Origin: Neomonachus schauinslandi
Taxonomy: Eukaryota > Chordata > Mammalia > Carnivora > Phocidae
NCBI RefSeq assembly: GCF_002201575.2
Contig: NC_058404.1
Location: 70,087,108-70,151,107, forward strand
Direction of reading: 5' to 3'
DNA length: 64,000 nucleotides
The notes beneath the pieces are model-generated. The model had not been told where the DNA came from. It saw only the letters and a list, made by a program, of their open reading frames with translations, and searched no databases. Shown here piece by piece: positions 1 to 11,023 of this stretch (the stretch's first letter is position 1; the number at the start of each line of letters is the position of its first letter). The position numbers and the translations under genes are program-made.

Positions 1-489
1 GAAGAAACTATCTCAAAATTTTAAAGAGAGAACAACTTATATATATATGCCAAAAATACGGGTAACTACTATGAAGGAATAGAATATGACTCTAAAAATG
101 AAAAATAAAAATGTTTTTTAAAAAAAGGGATTGATAAGATGTTGGTTGAAAAAGGGAAAAAGAAAAATTCAGAAAAAAGATAAAAAGACAGGTAAAAAAA
201 ATTAACTTTGAAAGACTAAAGAATCATGGTAAAAAAGCCATGAATTCTTTGTGCAGTATTCCCCTAGCGCTGGAGTTCTGCCGTTCTCATTGATCGGTAA
301 ACTTGGTCTTGGCAGGCTGTTCTCGCTGATCTTCTGGGGAGGGGCCTGTTGCCGTGGTTTCCAAATGTCTCTGCTGGAGGTGGAATTGCCCCGCCCTTGC
401 CCCCTCCTGGCTAAGTAATCTGCTCGGGTTTGCTCTCCGGAGCTTTTGTTCCCTGCGAGCTTTCCGTACAGCTTTGGAGGCGGAGAGTG

Positions 490-500
490 AAAATGGCGGC
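490..500 (+). promoter_or_regulatory. Second YY1-like motif, antisense to the L1
   Basis: AAAATGGCGGC lies on the plus strand inside the L1 5' UTR, opposite to L1 transcription. It overlaps the ATG (493-495) of an antisense frame. YY1 motifs overlapping the start codon are known in many host promoters. Activity is not shown by the sequence, and the same bases could be just a GC-rich segment. Confidence 0.35.
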
Positions 501-873
501 CGCCCAATCTCTGCCCCGGAGGAGCCGAGAACTCAGGGCCCCGCTCCTCAGTGAGCCCCCAGAGAAAAGCCGTCAGTCACTCCCGTCTCCCCGGTCTCCA
601 GCCGCACTCCGTGCTCACCCGGCCTGTGACCGCACGTTTCTATCTCTGGCACCCAACCCCGGGTGGTGTCTCCAAACCCAGCAGATCCCTGCGGTGCACT
701 CTCACATGGCTCCTCCTGGGGGAGGAAGGGGAGTCTCCCTGGATCTGCCGCTTGTTGGGTCCCTGCTGGAGGAGCAGTGGCCCGACTGTGCTGCGGATCA
801 CGGTTTATGGCAACCCCGAGCTGAGAGCCCTCGCCTGGGCTCCACCTCTGCAGCCGGCTTCCCTGGTCCGTGA
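493..873 (+). other. Antisense ORF in L1 5' UTR (126 codons, ORF0-like position)
   Basis: An ATG at 493 in strong Kozak context (AAAATGG, A at -3 and G at +4) opens a 126-codon frame ending at 873. It runs antisense to the L1. The product would start MAAAQSLPRRSREL and be rich in Pro, Ser, Leu and Arg, with no domain I recognise. Primate L1 has a short antisense ORF0 driven by an antisense promoter; carnivore L1 is not known to me to share it. GC-rich DNA gives long frames by chance, so coding is unproven. A longer overlapping plus-strand frame (551-1198) begins with GTG and contains no ATG, so I do not call it. Confidence 0.2.
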
Positions 874-1269
874 CCTGGGAGCTCTGCCACACTCAGGCAC
901 CCCCAGTCTTTCTGTGACCCCGAGGGTCCTGAGACCACACTGTCCCGGAGGGTTCCACCCCCCACTTAGCCACCAGAGTGACGTCCCTTGGCGGAGCAGA
1001 CTTTTAAAAGTTCTGATTTTGTGCTCCGTGGCTCTATCACTTGCCAGAAGCAGCCGATGGAGGCCCCTCCCCCACCGTCTATCCTCCCGAATCGCCTCGG
1101 ATTCACTTCTCCGCGCGTCCCACCTTCCAGAAAGTGGTCGCTTTTCTGATGAGAGAGTTGTTGCTATTCCTTTCTTCAATCTCCTGTTGAGTTTGTAGGT
1201 GTTCAGAATGGTTTGATCCCTATCCAGCTGAATTCCTGAGAGGAGACGAAATCCAGGTCTCCTACTCCT

Positions 1270-1280
1270 CCGCCATCTTG
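1270..1280 (-). promoter_or_regulatory. YY1-type site at the L1 5' end
   Basis: On the minus strand this reads CAAGATGGCGG, a match to the YY1 core (AANATGGCGG), five bases inside the element. In human L1 a YY1 site at the same place fixes the transcription start at the first base of the element. By analogy this site would direct accurate initiation here. Binding itself is inferred. Confidence 0.65.
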
Positions 1281-1284
1281 CTCC

Positions 1285-3496
1285 ATGCCTAGTCCATATA
1301 ATTCTTACAGAAAGAAAGAAGGTTGGGATGGAAACAGGATCAGAAAGTGACCTAGATGGTTTTATTTTAAAATAACAAAAGTACTTTAATATTCTTCAAA
1401 TCAATACATTTCCATTAATGTCTTCAGGGTATAGTAAAGATAGCTATACCCATCTGCACATAGCTCAGCCTTCAAGGACTTGAAACCACTTCTAATTTTT
1501 AATGCTGCAATTTAATCTTCACTAGCCTAGATGTCATCACTATTCAAAGGGGAGTTCTAAACTTCAAAACAATTCTCCACTTATGAAACAGATATGATTA
1601 CATAAAGACTGATTCACTTACTTCTGAAGTCATAGCACCACTTTCGGGCAGCTTGATTACAAAGTGGTATGGGCAGGAATATTGTTTTACCTTGACAAAA
1701 TGTGTTACACACTGTAAAGGACAATCTTTTACAGTTTCCACAAATAAATCAACATTGTGCCCAAGTATAATATCATATTTTCTTACAACAGCTACTATGT
1801 ATAAATAGTTAAGAAGATAAATTAGAAAGTTTCTGGTGAGCTTGTGGGCACTGTAAAAATAAAAGGATTAAAAGTGAATTATTAGTGCAAAGAGTACTAT
1901 GGAGCCCAGAGGCTATGATATTGTCTGTCTTGGGCACACACTTACCTCTCTCTAGGTCCCATTTTTCTTCTCTTTCAGGTAAAGGCTATGGCTTAGAAGA
2001 CGTCAAAGAGCATTTCAATCATAGAACTTATAGTTCCCAAGATTCTAAATCACTTTATGTATTAATGTAAAGAAAGTCAGTCAGCAATTCTGCTATTAAA
2101 GAGAATGGGATCTGTTCATTTTCACATGCTACCAGGGATAGAAATAATATCATCAGCTCAAGGCTAAATTCCACAACCTACATTTCCTCTTCATTGTGTC
2201 TCCATTTGCTTGCTCCCTTTCAATAGTGGTTAATTATTTAGGTTCTTATTGAAGGAGCTTGTTCATTTCAAAAAGGCCCTCACACTTTCTACTAATAAAA
2301 ATGACCTGGGGAACTTTTTATACAAATGGATTTTAGAACTTCTAGGAGTGTGTCTTTTGTTTTTGTTTTTGTTTTTTGTTTATGCAACATACGGTTTCCA
2401 GACCATAGTCTCTGAGAAAGAATCATAGCTTCATCCTTGGCCATTTCTCCTAACGATGACCAAGGAGATAACGTAGCCCATTCATGGAGATTCAAATTTG
2501 GGGGTCAAAGGAGCCAACTATACTCATTTTATATTTTGTGAATACTCTTCTCTCCCCAAACTTACAGAGATATTAAATCCCAACTTTGAGGTTATGCAGC
2601 ATTAGGAGAGAGAATGTTCCCTTCCTCAGAATCAGTAGAGCAGTGAACCAACAATAAAGGTCTACACAATAACACTGTCTTTCCAGGCAGCAGCCTGGTG
2701 ACAGGGCAGGAGGCCAAAGTGGAAGGAAAAGTGGGTGCAGTTTATATATCTAAAGTAGATATAAAGCAAAACTCTGAGCCACTTCTAATTAATTAATAGC
2801 TCATCATGTCATATGTATGGTCTCCATTTCATTTTTACTCACAGTCTGAGGGAGGTGCAATATATGTCTTATGAAGGTTGCAAAAATGGAGAAAAATTTA
2901 TAGATGATTAAACCAAAAAAAGTCTTCATTGACTTTAAATTAATCAGAGAACTTTAAATAGGTGCAGGTTTAGGGGTGGGGAGAGTCAGATACTTGAGGG
3001 TGAGTTAGAATAAATCACTTTTAAAGTTATTTTCAAAATTTTAAGTTTTAAAGTCCTTTCCTATTCCTGGATTCATCCTTCCCTGTTATTCTGGGGACAA
3101 AGATCCTAGCCAAAATGAATGTTGGTGCTCATTAGCAGTAATACAAACAAGATGTCCCAAAGACACATTATTCTAACTAGCGTTCAATTATGCTAAATTC
3201 TTTCCACTTGAAGAATTCAAAAGTATCATTTACTGTGCTAATCATGTAATACCCTATAGAATTTCTTAAATTTCCTTTTTCACTGCTATTATATAGGGCC
3301 ACTATTAATCCATTTAGGTGAATATAGAACATTTTTTAGCAAGTTTGTACACACTTAACAATTGGATTTATTTGATTTCATTCTGATTATTACTAATCTA
3401 CCATTGTAAATCATTATTCATTTACCATTATAATTTAATATTGCAAAAAATTGTATATTTGTCTTTTCCTAAATGAAGAAGTTGATACTATAGAAT
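1285..3496. other. Unique AT-rich DNA, no gene seen
   Basis: This is the flank upstream of the L1 5' end. I see only chance frames of at most about 67 codons on either strand, a (GTTTTT)n-like stretch near 2355-2380, and no clear repeat family. There are no convincing splice-bounded exons. Confidence 0.5.
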
Positions 3497-3508
3497 TATC
3501 TTATTTTG

Positions 3509-3724
3509 GTTTTTTTTTTTTTTTTTTTTTTTTTAAAGATTTTATTTATTTATTTGACAGAGAGAGACACAGCGAGAGTGGGAACACAAGCAGGGGGAGT
3601 GGGAGAGGGAGAAGCAGGCTTCCCGCTGAGCAGGGAGCCCGACGTGGGACTCGATCCCAGGACCTTGGGATCATGACCTGAGCTGAAGGCAGTCGCTTAA
3701 CCAACTGAGCCACCCAGGTGCCCC
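3509..3724 (-). mobile_element. CanSINE (tRNA-derived SINE), minus strand
   Basis: Starts with a T-run of about 25 (the poly(A) tail), then AAAGATTTTATTTATTTATTTG, an AG-rich stretch, and ends CACCCAGGTGCCCC. It is flanked by a perfect 12-bp target-site duplication TATCTTATTTTG (3497-3508 and 3725-3736), so both ends are exact. These SINEs are non-coding, transcribed by RNA polymerase III from boxes in the tRNA-like head, and mobilised by L1 enzymes. The long pure tail suggests a relatively recent insertion. Confidence 0.95.
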
Positions 3725-3736
3725 TATCTTATTTTG

Positions 3737-4100
3737 TTTTAATTTTTATTTATAATGTTAGATATTTAAGATACATGTAATACATATAATAGTATAGAGA
3801 AAGAATATATGTATGGTATGAAGCAAAAGAATCAAATGAACACACATGAACCTACCAATAAGCTTAAGAATTAGATATTACTAGCTTTGCTGAATCTATT
3901 TCTGTACTCCACATTCCATCATCCTGTCTGTTCTAAGGAATAAACACTATTCTGATATTTTAATTTTCCTCTTACTTTCTTTTTGCTTTTAAAAACATAA
4001 TAATTAGGACACATATCTTTCATGTATTTCCATACAAAAAGCAAGCAGTATTCTAAATTAAGAATGGAACAATATATGGAGAGAAAGAGATTGGGTATTT
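3737..4100. other. Unique AT-rich DNA between inverted SINEs
   Basis: About 360 bp without a recognised repeat or reading frame. It forms the spacer between two oppositely oriented CanSINEs and so would be the loop if they paired in a transcript. Confidence 0.45.
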
Positions 4101-4113
4101 AAAATGCCATGCA

Positions 4114-4328
4114 GGGCGCCTGGGTGGCTCAGATGGTTAAGCATCTGCCTTCGGCTCAGGTCATGATCCCAGGGTCCTGGGATTGAGTCCCACATCGGGC
4201 TCCCGGCTCAGCGGGGAGCCTGCTTCTCCCTCTGACCCTCTCCCTTCTCATGCTATTTCTCTCTCGCTCGCTCTCTAAAAAATAAATAAAATCTTTAAAA
4301 AAAAATAAAATAAAATAAAAATAAAAAT
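4114..4328 (+). mobile_element. CanSINE, plus strand
   Basis: Head GGGCGCCTGGGTGGCTCAG at 4114; CT-rich segment at about 4255-4276; tail of AAATAAAATCTTT followed by an impure (AAAAT)n tail. A perfect 13-bp duplication, AAAATGCCATGCA, flanks it (4101-4113 and 4329-4341). Confidence 0.95.
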
Positions 4329-4558
4329 AAAATGCCATGCATTTCAAGCAATTGATTTCCATATAAACATCAGGCCCCTGAGTAACAGATTTTAAAATTT
4401 AGCTAAGGCCAGAAGTATAATAGCCAAATTTTAATAATTTCTAAAATAGTTCATTCTGTTGACTGAGTATGTCCTACATTCTTTAGCTTTGTGGCTATAC
4501 TATAGCAACAATATATGTACCACATTCCAAAAGGTTTTCTTGACTTAAAAAGACCTGA

Positions 4559-4765
4559 GGGACGCCTGGGTGGCTCAGTCGGTTAAGCGCCTGCCTTCCG
4601 CTCAGGTCATGATACCAGTGTCCGGGGATCGAGTCCCGCATCAGGCTCCTTGCTCAGCAGGGAGCCTGCTTCTCCCTCTCCCTCTGCTGCTCCCCCTGCT
4701 TGTACCCTTGCTCACTCTCTCTCGCCCTCTCTCTAACAAATAAATAAATAAAATCTTTAAAAAAA
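4559..4765 (+). mobile_element. CanSINE, plus strand
   Basis: Head GGGACGCCTGGGTGGCTCAG, full body and A-tail. A 12-bp duplication, AAAAAGACCTGA, is present at 4547-4558 and 4766-4777. It lies only about 220 bp downstream of the previous SINE in the same orientation; the different duplications show independent insertion. Confidence 0.95.
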
Positions 4766-4887
4766 AAAAAGACCTGAAAAACATCTTAAGAAATAGATAT
4801 ATTAGCAAATACAGAACACTCTATATATCTAAACTGTGGGAAATGCGTGTGTGTGGGTGTGAGTGCATTTTCAAACTTCCATAACTG

Positions 4888-5243
4888 CAGTTGACCCTTG
4901 GACGGGTCATGGGTTTGAACTGTGAGGGTGCACTTATATGCAAATTATTTTCAATAAATATATTGGAAAAAATTTTGGAGATTTGCAAAAATTAGAAAAA
5001 AACTCATGGATGAACCAAATAGCCTACCGAAAAATAAAAAATAAAAAGTTAGGTAGTACTGTAAAAATACAGTATATTATACATGTAACATACAAAATAT
5101 GTGTTAATCAACTGTTATTGGTAAGGCTCAGTAAATAGTAGGCTATTAGTAGTTAAGTTTTTGGGGAGTAAAAAGTTATACACAAATTTTTGACTGCATG
5201 AGGGGTCAGTGCCCCTAACCTCAGCATGGATCAATGGTCAATG
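4888..5243 (+). mobile_element. Tigger-type (TcMariner) non-autonomous DNA transposon remnant
   Basis: Begins CAGTTGACCCTTGGAC and ends GGATCAATGGTCAATG, a degraded terminal inverted repeat. The interior, with GGGTTTGAACTGTGAGGGTGCA near the left end and GACTGCATGAGGGGTCAGTGCCCCTAACC near the right, matches my memory of the MER8/MER28/Tigger2 group. No transposase frame remains. The flanking TA target duplication is not clear, so the exact ends may be off by a few bases. These are fossils shared across placental mammals. Confidence 0.75.
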
Positions 5244-6771
5244 TTCTTCTTTAGGCTAAGTTTCTCTAAGTAGGATTACTTTACCATAGAAGAGTACATT
5301 AGAGTACAATATACATTAGGATGTATATTGCTTAATGAGCTCCAGGAAAATGTAAACAGCCTGTCAACATTACATTAGCACATCTGCTCATCCACTCCTA
5401 TACTGGGTATTATCACTTACTCTAAGAACCTGATATGCAAAAATATAACATTTTAAATTTGCACTTGTTTTTACTAGAAACGTTGAATATACTTTAATGT
5501 TTACTATTGATATGTCATACTGTGTAAATTGCCTGATTATGAGTTTTGTACACGTTTCCATTGTTTGTTCCCCTTTTTCTTACTGTTTCCCAATATTTTG
5601 TATATATATTAATATTTTGCCATATGCTATTTTATTCCATACTTAACCAAATTGTTTAATACCATTTATGAATTAAGCCATTATTTCTGCATTTGCTTAA
5701 AACTGACATTTTAATCAAATAATAAGGTCCCAGAAGTAGTTTGATGCATATCTGTTCTTTACTTTCTGTTTGTGTTTAGAACCAGTTTGCTATCTCTTTG
5801 TTTGGATTTGATATCTTATTTGTTTGAAATTTTATATAAATTGCCTACTTTCACAAATATAAGCAACATGGAATAGTAAGGCAATCATCTAGATAATTCA
5901 ATCCAAAATGTATTTTAAAATATTCATACAATTGAGGAAAAAATAGATCTGAAATCCACATAGTATCACCTACTTGTAAAATATGTTATTCAAATTTGCA
6001 TATATGGGTTTGGAACACTTTTCATTATCAATTGTAACAACAAATTACAGTAATAATTGTTTTTGTCCAAGTTTTAGCCACATTAACAATTCTGCTTTTA
6101 CAAACTCCAAAATTAAAAATATATGACAGAAAGCAGGAAGATGGTAGTGATATTCTTAAAAACTTTGTGATCAAATATCCATCGGTATAGAGAAGACCAA
6201 ATAGGCTTAAAAAAGAATTGTTATCAAAAGTATATTTCAGTGCATTGAAGAATGAATGCTGAAAGTAATATCTAACCTTTCAAAATAGCTGGCAGAAACA
6301 AAATGTACACTGAAATTTGGAAGGAACGATTATTTCTACTTGCCATAAAGTGTTCAGGTTAATAATTACATTCTTATATCAAAATGATTACAATCTCAGT
6401 AAACTTTATTATAACATTAAGTTTTTGTTAATAACTTTTATTATTAAACAGTGCAGAAATCTGCATCTCTACTTTCTAATTGAAAGGGAAACTGAAGAAT
6501 TGAGTCAATTATATGGATAATTCAAGCATAAAAATTTTCTCAATTCAGCTGAGCCACAATTATCTATCATTTACTTATAAAAAAACAAAATCGGATGTTT
6601 CTTTTCTTACATAAGCATTTAAAAAATACATCAAAATATCTAAATTTTCATTGCTAACTCTAGACTGTTGAAATAAACCAAGAGATCTGAAGGAACTAAA
6701 AGTTTCTCTTTTAGCTGATGCAGAGCAGAGAAGGTAATATCCAAAAAAAACCTACTTTGAAGAAATTAACT
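5244..6771. other. Unique AT-rich DNA
   Basis: About 1.5 kb of strongly AT-rich sequence with no repeat family, RNA gene or credible exon that I can identify. The longest frame (6317-6520) looks like chance. Confidence 0.45.
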
Positions 6772-6786
6772 AAAGAATGCATTTTA

Positions 6787-7162
6787 TTTATTTATTTATT
6801 TAGAATTGATTAATATTTTATTTTTTTTTAGTATCTCATTATGTTCAATTAGCCAACATACAATACATCATTAGTTTTTGAGGTAGTGTTCAATGATTCA
6901 TTAGTTGCCTATAATATCCAATGCTCATCACCACATGTGCCCTCAATACCCATCACCCGGTTACTCCATACCCCCACCCCCTCCCTTCTGTAACCCTTAG
7001 TTTGTTTCCTGGAGTCCAGAGCCTCTCATAGTTTGTCTCCCTCTCTGATTTCTTCCCATTCAGTTTTCCCTCCCTTCCCCTGTGGTCCTCTGCGCTATGC
7101 CTTATGTCCACAATAGCCAAACTGTGGAAGGAGCAGAGATGCCCTTCAACAGATGAATGGAT
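6787..7162 (-). mobile_element. L1 3' end with 5' inversion (twin-primed), minus strand
   Basis: From 6787 to about 7106 the minus strand carries the L1 3' terminus (poly(A), 3' UTR, and the CCATAACAGG-type 3' region). From about 7107 to 7162 the plus strand carries L1 ORF2 3'-region sequence in the opposite orientation (ACAATAGCCAAACTGTGG, ACAGATGAATGGATAAAG). The junction shares TCCACAA (7107-7113) with both parts. Likely target duplications are 6772-6786 and 7163-7177 (AAAGAATGCATTTTA versus AAAGAACACATTTTA, two mismatches). About 200 bp of L1 is missing at the junction. This is the structure left by twin priming. Confidence 0.75.
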
Positions 7163-7177
7163 AAAGAACACATTTTA

Positions 7178-8300
7178 AAGGGTTTGGCGGACAGAGCCAT
7201 TCTGAAGACAGTCTGGGAAAAGAAAAACAAACAAACAAAAATTTTTTTAAAGTTTTGATTAAGTACTTGACATGCAATTTTCAGCACAAGCGCATGCTAC
7301 TGGTGTGTATAGGAGCAAAAGGGCCCTCTGCAATTCCATGGTAAAAGTGTGAATGGTGAATCCTTAGTAACTTCTAACGTAGGACCACATATAATTTTTC
7401 AGTATCTTCTGAGACTCAAAGAAACTTTGTTACCACTCAATTCTCTTTTCTTTTCCATCTGGTGAGTGTGTTGAATATTAGGTAGTTGAGGAGGGAAACA
7501 GGGGAGGTGCTGGTAGAGAGGGAAACTCTTGCTAGTGACAAAGAGGAAAGGAGTTGCTTGAATATGAGTGCTCCAGCCAGGTTTTCACACATATTCACTA
7601 TCTCCCTGTATTTATTAGTGTGCTGACCCAAGGCACATTATAAACTGTTGTTTTTACCTTGGGCATCTATGTATAGTCTGTAAGAACTCATCCTCATGCC
7701 TTTCATTCAACCCCTTCTCCTTACCGTGGGGAAAAGTGGGTAAAATATTTTATGTATTGTTGTGGTACACAAAACACACTTTCTTTAGAAAATCTTCACT
7801 CATGTTATTTAATATTCAAAATCTTTGAGTCCTACTATGTGTAGGATTAAAGAATTAAATGAAGGACAAGACAGCCATTTTCTTTGAGTCCATAAGGTTC
7901 ACATGCTAGTAAAGAAGTAAAAGAATGTAAGTTTTACCAGAGGTTAAGTGGGCAATTGGGAAGGCTGTCCTGCAGTGGGCCTGGAAGGGTTCCTAAAAGC
8001 AGAGAGGAAGAGAAAAGTGTGTCCTTCCCAGACACAGTGGGAAAAGAGAGAAGGAGGGATGTGTAATGGTAGAAAAGAATTCTGGTGTGCCTGGAAAATA
8101 GGTAAAAAGGAGAATGACACTTGAAGAAATTTCAGCAATGTCATCAAATGAAGTGCAATTGATTTATTGGAGTATAAAATATTAGTGTTCAAAACAGACC
8201 AAGTTAGAAGGAAAAACAAAAAATGACTTCCAGTGTTTACACTTTAGAGATGAAAAAAGGAAAGCACAGAGATCTCATGGGACATTAGTGAAATCCCAAC
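7178..8300. other. Unique DNA, no gene seen
   Basis: About 1.1 kb without recognised repeats. Frames on the minus strand at 7437-7631 and 7944-8219 are short, of low complexity and unlike any family I know. Confidence 0.45.
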
Positions 8301-8501
8301 TTTTTTTTTTTAAGGTTTATTTATTTATTTGAGAGAGAGAGCAAGTGAGGGAGAGAACACAAGCGGGGGAGCAGCAGAGGGAGAGGGAGAAGCAGGCTCC
8401 CCGCTGAGCAGGAAGCCCTACTGGGGCTGATCCCAGGACCCTGAGATCATGACCTGAGCCAAGGCAGATGCTTGACCAACTGAGCCTGGTCCAGGTGCCC
8501 C
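8301..8501 (-). mobile_element. CanSINE, minus strand
   Basis: T-run at 8301, (GAGAGA) and GGGAGAAGCAGGCTCCCCGC body, ending CCAGGTGCCCC. Head region altered (CTGAGCCTGGTCCAGGTGCC). No clear target duplication, so the flanks have decayed or the ends are slightly off. Confidence 0.88.
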
Positions 8502-9103
8502 TCAACTGGTCATTCTGAACAAGGTGTGTTATTTGTAGATCTACGATGAGTTCCTGTGGTCAATTTCAGAATGATTTAAATTACCCTATGATATTGTAAC
8601 CATTTGATTGTTTAAAAATTTTAATAAAGTGCCATAGCAATGCTTTCACATTCAGTGTCATTCTTTAATTTTAATAATAATTTATATAAATGTCTACATC
8701 TAATTTCCAATGTATGGTAACAGACACAAAATTCAACCAGAAGGATACTTCAGTGACTAATTTATGTTGAGGAGGAACCCGATGGAAAAATTAAGTGTGC
8801 CGAGCCACAAAATAACTAATTCTAAAAGCCAGAACAACAGAAAATCACAATATCATTGGCATCATTTACTAAGTTAATTTTATGTAACAAATATTCTATC
8901 CTAGCCAGTCACTTGTTTTATGTTCATATCTGTATAGAGATGAGTTTGCGGTGGAAAAAAACAAAGTAGGAAAAAGGCAAGGGGGTCCGATGGGTAGAGA
9001 ATTGTTGTAATCATGTATGGGATAATTAGTGGGGGGGCCTGGAAGTTACATTTTAGCAAAACCTTTAAGTTGGTGAGTTCCTTTGATTATACCTATTGAG
9101 ATT
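8502..9103. other. Unique DNA, no gene seen
   Basis: About 600 bp of AT-rich sequence between SINEs. No frame, repeat or RNA gene stands out. Confidence 0.45.
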
Positions 9104-9120
9104 AAACTGAAATGGGGTAG

Positions 9121-9315
9121 GGCGCCTGGGTGGCTCAGTTGGTTAAGCGACTGCCTTCGGCTCAGGTCATGATCCTGGAGTACCGGGATCGAGTCCCGCA
9201 TCGGGCTCCCTGCTCAGCAGGGAGTCTGCTTCTCCCTCTGACCCTCCCCCCTCTCATGTACTCCCTCTCTCTCAAATAAAAATAAATTAAAAAAAAATCT
9301 TTAAAAAAAATAAAT
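9121..9315 (+). mobile_element. CanSINE, plus strand
   Basis: Head GGCGCCTGGGTGGCTCAG; subtype with CATGATCCTGGAG and CTGACCCTCCCCCCTCTCATG. A perfect 17-bp duplication, AAACTGAAATGGGGTAG, flanks it (9104-9120 and 9316-9332). Confidence 0.96.
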
Positions 9316-9875
9316 AAACTGAAATGGGGTAGATCTACAGTAGGAACAATTCTCAAGGGGTTTTTGAAATACATCTGATAAGAGAGGATTTTTCAAGGCA
9401 ATAGTAGTGGAGGTATTCATATATCTGAAAAAATACTTGTTTTCCCCTATTACTTGGTCAGTAGTTTGATTACACACGGAATTATAAACTTAAAATAATT
9501 TGCCTTCAGTATTTTAAAGGTATTGATAAATTATGTTCCAGCTTCCTACATTGCTGTTGAGAAAATCTTAGTCATTTTGATTTTTGATCTTTATCTGCAA
9601 ATATTTATGTATTCTAGATATTAGACCCTTATCCAACATGATATCTCTCCTTTCTGTGGGTTGTCTTTCCACTCTCCTAACAGTTTCCTTTAATGCAAAA
9701 AAGTTTTAAAACTTAATAAATTTATCTATTTTTTCCTTTTGTTGCTTGTACTTTTGGTATCGTATCCAAGAAACCATTATGAAATTAATGATCATGAAGA
9801 TTTATTCTTATCTTTTCTTCTAAGAGTTTGTTATATTAGCACTTAAATTTAGGTCTTTCATCCATTATGAAGTGA

Positions 9876-10074
9876 TTTTTTTAAGATTTACTTATTTATT
9901 TTAGAGAGAGAGAGCATGAGCAGGAGGGACAGAGGGAAAAGAGACAGAAGCTCAAGCAGACTCCACACTGAGCACAGAGCCTGACATGGGACTTGACCCC
10001 AGGACCCTGAGATCATGACCTGAGCAGAAATCAAGAGACAGATGCTTAACTGACTGTGCCACTGAGGTGTCCCC
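9876..10074 (-). mobile_element. CanSINE inside old L1, minus strand
   Basis: Starts TTTTTTTAAGATTTACTTATTTATTTTAG-like and ends CTGAGGTGTCCCC. A 12-bp flank pair, ATTATGAAGTGA (9864-9875) and ATTTTGAAGTGA (10075-10086), is its target duplication with one mismatch. L1 sequence resumes directly on the far side. Confidence 0.88.
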
Positions 10075-10988
10075 ATTTTGAAGTGACTTTTATATGTGGT
10101 ATGATTTGAGTGTGGATATCCAGTTGTTCCAGCACCATTTGTTAAAAAGATCATTATCCCTCCCCCTCCCCCCCCCACTGAATGGTTTTGGTCCCTTGTA
10201 GTTATGTTTAGAAATCAGGATGTTTGAGTCCTCCAAATTTGTTCTTTTTTTCAAAATTGTTTTGTTTATTCAGGGTGTCTTGCAATTCCATAAGAATTTT
10301 AGGATCAGCTTTTCCATTTCTGGAAAAAAAAATCATTGAGATTTTGATGAGGATTGTCTTGAATTTGTAAACCGTTTTGGGTATTGTCATTTAAATGATA
10401 TTAAGTCGTCCAATGCATGAACACAATTTTTCTCTTCATTTGGGACTTCTTTAATTTTTTTTTCAGCAATGATTTGTAGTTTTCAGTGTACAAGTCTTTG
10501 TATCCCCCTGGTTAAATTTATTCCTAACTATTTTATGCTTTTTGATGTCATTATGAATGGAACTATGTTAATTTCCTTTTGGGTTCTTCATTGCTAGTGT
10601 AAAAAATGTCTCTAATTGTTTTCTGTTGATCTTATATCCTGTAACTTTCTTGAATTCATTTTTGAGCTCTACTAGTTTTTTTGTGAATGCTTTAAAATTT
10701 TTTACATATTATATCATGTTCTGTCTGTGAACAGGGATAGTTTTACCTTTCCATCCCAATTTAATTTTATCTCTTTTTCTTAACAAATTGCTCTGGATAG
10801 AAATTCTGATAAAATAATATTTGTTGAGTATGCTAAGAATGGGCATACTTGTCTTGATCTTAGGGAAAATCTTTTAATGTTTTACCTTTGAATATGATGT
10901 TACCTGTTTTGTTTTTTGTTTTTGTTTTTGTTTTTTAAATATATCCCTTTATCAGGTTGAGGAAGCATCCTTATGTTTTTAGTTTGAG

Positions 10989-10989
10989 T

Positions 10990-11021
<32 letters not shown>
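10989..11021. repeat. (GT)n microsatellite
   Basis: About 16 GT units without interruption, lying within the old L1 fragment. Confidence 0.95.

Positions 11022-11023
<2 letters not shown>

Larger units (their letters stand above)
1..1284 (-). mobile_element. L1 retrotransposon 5' UTR (full-length 5' end, runs off left edge)
   Basis: Read on the minus strand, the element begins at about 1284 with GGAGCAAGATGGCGGAGGAG, the usual start of a carnivore L1 5' UTR, and continues to position 1. It is far richer in G+C and CpG than anything else in the window between about 300 and 1280. It then turns AT-rich (1-240) as expected near the 5' UTR/ORF1 junction. This region would act as the internal RNA polymerase II promoter that lets an L1 copy itself. 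ORF1, ORF2 and the 3' end lie outside the window, so intactness cannot be judged, and no target-site duplication can be tested. Retention of many CpGs suggests a fairly young copy. The start is the clean break from unique sequence at 1285. Confidence 0.88.

Noticed and set aside
202..507. 101-codon minus-strand frame in the L1 5' UTR
   Set aside because: Lies upstream of where ORF1 should start, has no resemblance to ORF1p, and is in GC-rich 5' UTR; treated as chance.
551..1198. 215-codon plus-strand open frame antisense to the L1 5' UTR
   Set aside because: It opens with GTG and contains no ATG at all, so it is implausible as a eukaryotic coding sequence; GC-rich DNA readily gives such frames.
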